Below are positions 57,868 through 64,000 of a stretch of DNA of 64,000 nucleotides, piece after piece. Source of the DNA: Bacteroidales bacterium. Lineage in GTDB: Bacteria > Bacteroidota > Bacteroidia > Bacteroidales > UBA932. Location: NCBI GenBank assembly GCA_017476575.1, contig JAFUZO010000050.1, positions 1-64,000 of the forward strand, in the 5' to 3' direction. How positions within the stretch are numbered: the stretch's first letter is position 1; every line of letters begins with the position of its first letter. The notes below the pieces were generated by a model. That model saw only the letters and a program-made list of their open reading frames with translations, did no database searches and was not told where the DNA came from. A program made the position numbers and the translations under genes.

Positions 57868-60483
57868 ATGACTGCAAAAGAGATTAGACAGAAGTACCTG
57901 GAATTCTTCGCCTCGAAGGGACACACGATCGTGCCGTCGGCACCGATGGTGGTCAAGAACGACCCGACGCTGATGTTCACCAACGCGGGCATGAATCAGT
58001 TCAAGGATATCTTCCTCGGCAATACCACGCCGAAGTTCCATCGCGCGACAGATTCGCAGAAGTGCCTCAGGGTGAGCGGAAAGCACAACGACCTGGAGGC
58101 TGTGGGCCATGATGGGCGACACCACACGATGTTCGAGATGCTGGGCAACTGGAGCTTTGGCGACTACTTCAAGACCGAGGCCATCGACTGGGCCTGGGAG
58201 CTGCTGACCGAGGTGTACAAGATCGATCCGGCCAAACTCTATGCCACTGTCTTCGAAGGCTCCGGGGACGACGGGACCGAACTGGACACCGAGGCACAGG
58301 CCGCCTGGCTCAAGCATATGAGCGCCGACCATGTCCTCCTGGGCAACAAACACGACAACTTCTGGGAGATGGGCGACACCGGCCCCTGCGGTCCCTGCTC
58401 CGAAATCCATATCGACCTGCGCAGCGACGGGGAGATCGCCGCGAAGCCGGGCCGGGAACTGGTGAACACCGACAACGACGAGGTCATCGAGATCTGGAAC
58501 CTCGTGTTCATGCAGTACAACCGCAAGGCCGACGGCCACCTGGAGCCGCTGCCTGCCAAGAATATCGACACTGGCATGGGCTTCGAACGACTCTGCATGG
58601 TGCTCCAGGGCAAGGATTCCAACTACGAGACCGACGTGTTCAGCGGGCTCATCCACCGGGTGGAGGAACTTTCCGGCCACCGGTACGCCGAGGGCGGACA
58701 GGTGGAAGTAGCCATGCGTGTGGTCGCCGACCATATCCGCGCCATCGCCTTCTCCATCGCCGACGGCCAGCTGCCGTCCAACGTGAAGGCCGGCTACGTC
58801 ATCCGCCGCATCCTGCGCCGGGCCGTCCGCTACGGCTATACCTTCCTCGGCTTCAACGAGCCCTTCCTCACCCGCCTCATCCCGCAGCTCGTGGACGACA
58901 TGGGCGAGGCCTATCCTGAACTGAAGGCCCAGCAGAAGCTCATCGAGAGTGTCATCCGCGAGGAGGAGAATGCCTTCCTCCGCACCCTCGACCGCGGAAT
59001 CCGGATGCTGGAGGACAATATGGCCCGCCATGCCGACACGAAGGTCCTTCCGGGCACCGATGCCTTCGTCCTCTATGACACCTATGGCTTCCCCATCGAC
59101 TTGACGGAGCTGATCGCCACCGAGAAGGGCTATACCGTGGATCTGGAAGGCTTCCAGGCCGAGCTGCAGAAACAGAAGGAACGTGCCCGCGCCGCCACCA
59201 CCAACGAATTCGGCGACTGGATCGAGTTCGCCGCCGGGGAGGAGGTCGAGTTCATCGGCTACGACCGGCTCTCCTACGAGGGCGCGACCCTCCTCAAGCA
59301 GCGCACCGTCAAGCAGAAGAACCGCGAACTCTACCAACTCGTCTTCGACAAGACCCCGTTCTATGCCGAGATGGGCGGCCAGGTCGGGGATACCGGCTTC
59401 ATCGTCGGCGCCTCCGGCGAGAAGATCGCCATCCTCAACACCGTCAAGGAAAACAACCTGACCAACCACCTCGCCGAGCGCCTGCCCGCCGACGGGACGC
59501 AGCCGTTCGACCTCCATGTCGATGCGGACCGCCGCCTCCGGACCATGGCCAACCACACCGCGACCCACCTCGTGGACCAGGCCCTCCGGGAAGTCCTCGG
59601 CACCCATGTCGAGCAGAAGGGCTCCTTCGTGGGGCCGGACTACTTCCGCTTCGACTTCTCGCACTTCGCCAAGGTGACCGACGAGGAGATCGCCCGGGTG
59701 GAAGCCCTGGTCAACGAGCGCATCCGCGCCGACTACCCGCTGGAGGAGAAGCGCGACGCCACGATGGCCGAGGCCCAGGCCATGGGCGCCATCGCCCTGT
59801 TCGGCGAGAAGTACGGCGATGTGGTCCGCGTCGTCAAGTTCGGCGGTTCCGTCGAACTCTGCGGCGGCACCCATGCTGCCTCCACCGGACGCCTCGGCCT
59901 GTTCAAAATCCTGTCCGAGAGCGCCGTCGCAGCCGGTGTCCGCCGGATCGAGTGCGTCACCGGGGCCGCCGCCGAAGCCTATGTCAAGGGATTGGAAGAC
60001 GTCCTGAGGAGCGCCCGCAGCTTCTTCAACAATGTGCCCGACCTGACCGGGGCCATCCGCAAACTGGTCGAGGACAATGCCGAAATCCACAAGAAACTGG
60101 AAGAGGCAGCCGCCGAAAAGGCGACGCAGTTCGCCGAGAGGGTCAGTGCCACGGCCGGGACGGTGAACGGCATCCGGGTCGCCCGGTTCGACCTGTCCGT
60201 CGACCCGGCCCTCGCACGCACCGCCGCCTTGCTCCTGCAGAAGAAGGCCGAGAACCTGGTGGTCGCCGGGGCCTTCGAGTTCGGCGGCAAGCCGAACCTC
60301 ATCCTGATGTACTCCGCCGACCTGGTCGCCAAGGGCAAGAACGCCGGCAAGGACATCCGCGAGGCCGCCCGGCTCATCCAGGGCGGCGGCGGCGGACAGC
60401 CCGGCCTCGCCACCGCCGGGGGCCGCGACGTGGACGCCCTCCCCGCCGCCCTCGACAAACTGGTCGAGCTGGCCACGGCGTAG
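57868..60483 (+). CDS. alaS: Alanyl-tRNA synthetase
   Basis: 871 residues (E. coli 876). Catalytic core with [20 protein letters not shown] and [10 protein letters not shown]. The editing domain has H563 and H567 in NHTATHL and C665/H669 in CGGTHAAS, so zinc-dependent Ser/Gly editing looks intact. The C-terminal DHHA1-like domain is present ([15 protein letters not shown]). A 22-base gap separates it from the LptF/G-Fmt gene. Confidence 0.98.
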   Translation: MTAKEIRQKYLEFFASKGHTIVPSAPMVVKNDPTLMFTNAGMNQFKDIFLGNTTPKFHRATDSQKCLRVSGKHNDLEAVGHDGRHHTMFEMLGNWSFGDYFKTEAIDWAWELLTEVYKIDPAKLYATVFEGSGDDGTELDTEAQAAWLKHMSADHVLLGNKHDNFWEMGDTGPCGPCSEIHIDLRSDGEIAAKPGRELVNTDNDEVIEIWNLVFMQYNRKADGHLEPLPAKNIDTGMGFERLCMVLQGKDSNYETDVFSGLIHRVEELSGHRYAEGGQVEVAMRVVADHIRAIAFSIADGQLPSNVKAGYVIRRILRRAVRYGYTFLGFNEPFLTRLIPQLVDDMGEAYPELKAQQKLIESVIREEENAFLRTLDRGIRMLEDNMARHADTKVLPGTDAFVLYDTYGFPIDLTELIATEKGYTVDLEGFQAELQKQKERARAATTNEFGDWIEFAAGEEVEFIGYDRLSYEGATLLKQRTVKQKNRELYQLVFDKTPFYAEMGGQVGDTGFIVGASGEKIAILNTVKENNLTNHLAERLPADGTQPFDLHVDADRRLRTMANHTATHLVDQALREVLGTHVEQKGSFVGPDYFRFDFSHFAKVTDEEIARVEALVNERIRADYPLEEKRDATMAEAQAMGAIALFGEKYGDVVRVVKFGGSVELCGGTHAASTGRLGLFKILSESAVAAGVRRIECVTGAAAEAYVKGLEDVLRSARSFFNNVPDLTGAIRKLVEDNAEIHKKLEEAAAEKATQFAERVSATAGTVNGIRVARFDLSVDPALARTAALLLQKKAENLVVAGAFEFGGKPNLILMYSADLVAKGKNAGKDIREAARLIQGGGGGQPGLATAGGRDVDALPAALDKLVELATA

Positions 60484-60505
60484 AATTTGTTGAATCCGTC
60501 CCCGG

Positions 60506-62947
60506 ATGAAGAGACTGGACCGATTCATATTGAAATCGTTCGTAGGACCGTTCGCAGCGATCCTGCTGATTGTCATCTTCATCCTCGTGATGCAGTTCCT
60601 GTGGCTATATATCGATGAACTGGTCGGCAAGGGATTGCAGTTCAAGGTCATCCTCGAATTCCTCATGTGGGGGAGCTGCCAGGTGCTGCCGCTGGCCCTG
60701 CCGCTGGCAACCTTGCTTTCTTCCATGATGACCCTCGGCCAGATGGGCGAGAACTACGAACTTACCGCCATCAAGGCCTCCGGCATCTCCCTCACCCGGA
60801 TCCTCCTGCCCCTGACGGTCGCCAGCGCCGTCATCAGCGTCGGCGCCTTCTTCATCGGCGACCGCCTCGTGCCGTACTCCATCAACCAGATCTACACCAT
60901 GCGTGACGACATCGGGCGCACGAAGTCCGAGATCAAGATTCCTGTCGGCACCTTCTACGACGGCATCGAGGGCTACATCCTCCGGGTCGATGCGCGGGAC
61001 GAGAAGTCCGGCATGATGCACGGGGTGATGGTCTACGACCACTCCGGCAACAAGGGCAACACCCGCCTGACCGTCGCCGACAGCGGCATCATGAAAATGT
61101 CCAAGGCCAAGGACTACCTGACTTTCCAACTCTTCTCCGGCGTCAACTACCAGGAGACCAACACCCGCAAGTACCGCGACACCACCCTCGCCCTCCAGCG
61201 TATCCAGTTCTCCCGCCAGGAGATGATCATCCCCCTGGAGAACTATGCCTTCCACCATTCCGATTCCGCCCGCTATGGAGAACAAGTCAAATCCATGAAC
61301 ATCAAACAGTTGAACCATGGACACGATTCCCTTTCCCTGCTGGCCTCCGACGGCTTGGAGAGGCACATGCGGGACCTTTCGAACAGCAGCGGACTGATGT
61401 ACCGCAGCCAACTCGACACCTCCTGGAAGGCATCCGGCAAGAAGCCTCTCCCGCCGGGCGATCCCTCCTGGAAATCCCTCAAAGACGAGAAGCGGGCCTA
61501 TGAATCCGCCTCCGCCAGCGCCTCGCAGATGGAATCCACCCTCCGCAGCCAGAGCATGGACGCCTACGAATACACCCGGCTCCTCCGCTGGACCAGCGTG
61601 GAAATATGGAAGAAATATGCCCAAGCCCTCGCCTGTTTCATCCTCTTCTTCATCGGAGCCCCCCTCGGCGCCCTCATCAAGAAGGGCGGACTGGGGACCC
61701 CGGCCATCGTGTCCATCCTGTTCTTCGTCCTCTACTGGGTCGTCGACATCACCGGCACCAAACTGGCCCGGGACGGTGCCGTAGGCGCATTCGGAGGCGA
61801 TTTCATCTCCGCCTTCGTGCTGGCCCCCATCGGCGGATTCCTCACCTGGAAGGCCATCCAGGATTCCTCCCTGTTCAACATGGACGGTCTCAAGACCGGA
61901 TGGCGTAAAATCAGAAGCAAAGTCATGTCCTTCTTCAGGAAAACCCGCATCGTCTACATGGGCACGCCCGAATTCGCCGTAGCCCCGCTGGACGCCCTTG
62001 TCAAAGGGAAATACCAAGTCGTCGGCGTCGTGACCGTGGCAGACAAACCCAGCGGCCGCGGCCTCAAGATGAACGAGAGCGCCGTCAAGAAGTACGCCGT
62101 GGAGCATGGCATCCCGGTGCTCCAGCCGGAAAAACTCAAAGACCCGGCCTTCCTCGAAGCGCTCGCCGCATGGAAGGCGGACCTTTTCGTCATCGTCGGC
62201 TTCCGGATGCTGCCGGAAGTAGTCTGGAGCATGCCAAAGATGGGCACGTTCAACCTTCATGCCGCCCTGCTGCCGCAGTACCGCGGCGCCGCCCCGATCA
62301 ACTGGGCAGTCATCAACGGCGAGAACATCACCGGGGTCACCACCTTCATGATCGACCGGCAGATCGACACGGGCGGCATCATCCTGAGGCAGGACTGCCG
62401 CATCGCCCCGACCGATACGGCCGGCGACGTCCATGACCGGCTCATGGGACTCGGCGCCCAGCTGGTCGTCGACACGGTCGAGGGGCTGATCCAGAACAAT
62501 GTCGAGACCCGGGTCCAGCGCAGTTTCATCCAGGGTTCCGAACTCCTCAAGCCCGCCCCGAAGCTCACCCGCGAGCTCCAACACATCGACTGGAACGACA
62601 CGACCCGCAATGTCTACAACCTCATCCGCGGCCTGTCCCCTTTCCCTTGTGCGTTCACCGAGCTGGTACGGGACAGCGGGACTCCGCAACAGCTGAAAAT
62701 CTATTTCGGCGAGATGCGCGACGACCTGCACGCCGATCCGGGCACCGTGCTCTCCGACGGCAAGACCTACCTGGCCGTCGCCACCTCCGACGGTGCCATC
62801 GCCCTCACCGACCTCCAGCTCGCCGGCAAGAAGCGCATGGACGTGAAATCCTTCCTCCTCGGCTTCCGTGAACCAGCCTCCTACACCACCACCCCGGGTA
62901 CTTCTCGGGCTGAAATCGCCAAGACCAAGCCGGAGGAGGACGCATGA
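60506..62947 (+). CDS. LptF/LptG permease fused to methionyl-tRNA formyltransferase
   Basis: 813 residues in one uninterrupted frame. Residues 1-470 are an LptF/LptG (YjgP/Q) permease: three membrane segments at the N-terminus, a periplasmic jelly-roll (about 130-370) and three more segments (about 388-460) ending at SLFNMDGLKTGWRKIRSK; such permeases move LPS to the outer membrane. Residues 474-813 are a full Fmt: RIVYMGTPEFAV (from 482), GFRMLPEVVW, the catalytic Asn583/His585 in NLHAALLPQYRGAAP, and DRQIDTGG. No stop or frameshift lies between them, but an internal ATG at 61925 (MSFFRKTRIVYMG) could start Fmt alone. It overlaps the next gene by ATGA. Confidence 0.85.
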   Translation: MKRLDRFILKSFVGPFAAILLIVIFILVMQFLWLYIDELVGKGLQFKVILEFLMWGSCQVLPLALPLATLLSSMMTLGQMGENYELTAIKASGISLTRILLPLTVASAVISVGAFFIGDRLVPYSINQIYTMRDDIGRTKSEIKIPVGTFYDGIEGYILRVDARDEKSGMMHGVMVYDHSGNKGNTRLTVADSGIMKMSKAKDYLTFQLFSGVNYQETNTRKYRDTTLALQRIQFSRQEMIIPLENYAFHHSDSARYGEQVKSMNIKQLNHGHDSLSLLASDGLERHMRDLSNSSGLMYRSQLDTSWKASGKKPLPPGDPSWKSLKDEKRAYESASASASQMESTLRSQSMDAYEYTRLLRWTSVEIWKKYAQALACFILFFIGAPLGALIKKGGLGTPAIVSILFFVLYWVVDITGTKLARDGAVGAFGGDFISAFVLAPIGGFLTWKAIQDSSLFNMDGLKTGWRKIRSKVMSFFRKTRIVYMGTPEFAVAPLDALVKGKYQVVGVVTVADKPSGRGLKMNESAVKKYAVEHGIPVLQPEKLKDPAFLEALAAWKADLFVIVGFRMLPEVVWSMPKMGTFNLHAALLPQYRGAAPINWAVINGENITGVTTFMIDRQIDTGGIILRQDCRIAPTDTAGDVHDRLMGLGAQLVVDTVEGLIQNNVETRVQRSFIQGSELLKPAPKLTRELQHIDWNDTTRNVYNLIRGLSPFPCAFTELVRDSGTPQQLKIYFGEMRDDLHADPGTVLSDGKTYLAVATSDGAIALTDLQLAGKKRMDVKSFLLGFREPASYTTTPGTSRAEIAKTKPEEDA

Positions 62948-63597
62948 AACATATCGTCATCCTCTGCGACGGGGAGTTTCCCCGGAAGCCGTATCCGTTG
63001 CACCTCCTGGAGACGGCCGATGCCGTGGTGTGTTGCGACGGGGCGGTGCTGAAATACGAACGCTACCTGAAGCGGACGGGCCGGAACGGCCTCCCTGAGG
63101 CGGTTGTGGGCGACATGGACACGCTGCCGCCCTCGCAGCAGAAGCGGTTTGCGTCCCGGATTGTCCACGAGACGGAACAAGACTTCAACGACATGACCAA
63201 GGCGATGCGGTATGTACTTTCCCGCCATCCGGACGTGACGGACATCCATATCCTGGGTGCAAGCGGGCGCCGGGAGGACCATACCGTCGGCAACCTGTCG
63301 CTCCTGATGGAGTACACCCGCCTGTTCGACCTCGGCGGTATCCGCGTGGATCTGGTCTCGGACTACTCGACCGCCTTCGCCGTCACCGACACCTGCGAAC
63401 TGCATGTCGGACAAGGACGGCGCTTCTCGCTTTTCTCGCCGGACAATTCGCTCACCATCCAGTCCGAAGGCCTTGTGTGGCCGACCGACGGCGTCGTCTT
63501 CGACAACTGGTGGAAAGCCACCCTCAACCGGGCTTCCGCCGACATCGTCACCCTCACTTTCTCCCACCCCTCCCTCGCCCTCGTCATTCTCGACTGA
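62944..63597 (+). CDS. thiN: Thiamine pyrophosphokinase
   Basis: Converts thiamine to TPP with ATP. 217 residues: VVCCDGAVLKYE, VVGDMDTLP (56-60), EQDFNDMTKAMRYV (80-88) and GASGRREDHTVGN, the standard TPK motifs, then the C-terminal substrate-binding beta domain. Its product is the cofactor of Dxs and transketolase in this window. Coupled by overlap to the permease-Fmt gene. Confidence 0.93.
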   Translation: MKHIVILCDGEFPRKPYPLHLLETADAVVCCDGAVLKYERYLKRTGRNGLPEAVVGDMDTLPPSQQKRFASRIVHETEQDFNDMTKAMRYVLSRHPDVTDIHILGASGRREDHTVGNLSLLMEYTRLFDLGGIRVDLVSDYSTAFAVTDTCELHVGQGRRFSLFSPDNSLTIQSEGLVWPTDGVVFDNWWKATLNRASADIVTLTFSHPSLALVILD

Positions 63598-63775
63598 GAC
63601 ATGCGGCAGCCGTGACGCCGCCGGTCTCCGGACGCCCCGCATGCGGAGTGCCCCTGCATAGCATGGGCAGGAAGCTCCTCATATTCATAAGTTTCCGTAC
63701 TTTCCTCTCTGCAAATCGCGCGAGAAAAAAAAGCATAATCCAATGATTAGCAACACGTTACATTTTACGTAGCGA

Positions 63776-63807
63776 TTTGGTAGATTGGCAGAAAAGCGTT
63801 ATTTTTG
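63776..63807 (+). promoter_or_regulatory. Promoter of the ferredoxin-type membrane protein gene
   Basis: TTTG (63776-63779), 20 bases, TATTTTTG (63800-63807), 20 bases before ATG 63828. The 170 bases to the left hold no gene or hairpin that I recognise. Confidence 0.75.
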
Positions 63808-63827
63808 TCGGAAACAGATAAAAGGAT

Positions 63828-64000
63828 ATGCTCAGGAAAATCAGGACCGCGCTGGCGGTCGTCTTCTTCATAGGGATTACGTTGTTACTGTTGGATATCT
63901 CGGGAATGCTGCATGGATGGCTGGGATGGATGGCCAAGGTCCAGTTGCTGCCGGCCGTGCTGGCACTCAATGTGGCGGTCATTGCAGGGCTTGTCGTGCT
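63828..64000 (+). CDS. 4Fe-4S binding membrane protein (NapH/YccM-like), 5' part
   Basis: Only the first 57 codons are in the window: MLRKIRTALAVVFFIGITLL, DISGMLHGWLGWMAKVQLLP, then AVLALNVAVIAGLVV. This is the usual N-terminus of Bacteroidetes membrane proteins with two 4Fe-4S clusters (polyferredoxin/NapH-like); the Cys motifs would lie beyond the edge. An AAAGGA precedes the ATG closely. Confidence 0.75.
   Translation, partial: MLRKIRTALAVVFFIGITLLLLDISGMLHGWLGWMAKVQLLPAVLALNVAVIAGLVV

Overview
The window is a Bacteroidales-type chromosome segment. It has SusC/SusD starch-uptake genes, the Bacteroidetes promoter pattern (TTTG, 19-20 bases, TAnnTTTG), almost no Shine-Dalgarno sequences, an Rnf operon and short tail-to-head operons. 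The strong G+C bias, with long shadow reading frames opposite most genes, suggests a high-GC gut or rumen lineage (Candidatus Cryptobacteroides / RC9-like). That placement is inference; there is no rRNA to confirm it. No stretch without a gene exceeds about 250 bases.

Layout. 1-200: tRNA-Gly (cut by the window edge), tRNA-Tyr and tRNA-Thr. 277-9399: dxs, an acyl-CoA synthetase, two paralogous deoxynucleoside kinases, a metallo-beta-lactamase-fold hydrolase and uvrA. 9415-11124: a two-domain nucleoside kinase. 11233-28188: a starch/maltodextrin utilisation locus on the minus strand, comprising an inner-membrane sugar MFS, SusC, SusD, a five-domain SusE/F-like lipoprotein, a SusG-like amylase with an inserted starch-binding domain, two more GH13 enzymes and a SusB-like GH97. 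A plus-strand toxin-antitoxin module (18942-19978) sits inside this locus. 28336-30738: a LytS/LytTR two-component pair diverging from the sugar MFS, probably the local regulator. 30811-33512: menA and lepA. 33604-37015: split transketolase, an ECF sigma factor, a probable anti-sigma protein and a Spy-like protein. 37260-39144: LolD-like ATPase and iron alcohol dehydrogenase. 39223-41021: tRNA-Pro, histidine phosphatase and tRNA-Arg. 41196-45852: secreted protein, PPC-domain protein, exonuclease, Dcu transporter and two small outer-membrane-type proteins. 45897-57704: a minus-strand series of M23 peptidases, merR, Nif3, C4 zinc ribbon, dnaB, DUF3108, RseC-like and rnfBCDGEA. 57868-64000: alaS, an LptF/G-Fmt fusion, thiamine pyrophosphokinase and the start of a membrane ferredoxin.

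The starch locus reads as a complete pathway. SusE/F, SusD and the SusG-like amylase would bind and cut starch at the surface, SusC would import oligosaccharides, the GH13 and GH97 enzymes would finish the digestion, and the MFS would carry maltose or glucose into the cytoplasm.

The least explained features are: (i) two families of structured intercistronic repeats (34479-34559 with 53791-53872; 2174-2325 with 37100-37228), three of whose four copies end 16-18 bases before a start codon; (ii) an in-frame fusion of an LptF/LptG permease to methionyl-tRNA formyltransferase; (iii) at least ten genes whose -7 promoter box ends only 5-8 bases before ATG, implying leaderless mRNAs.
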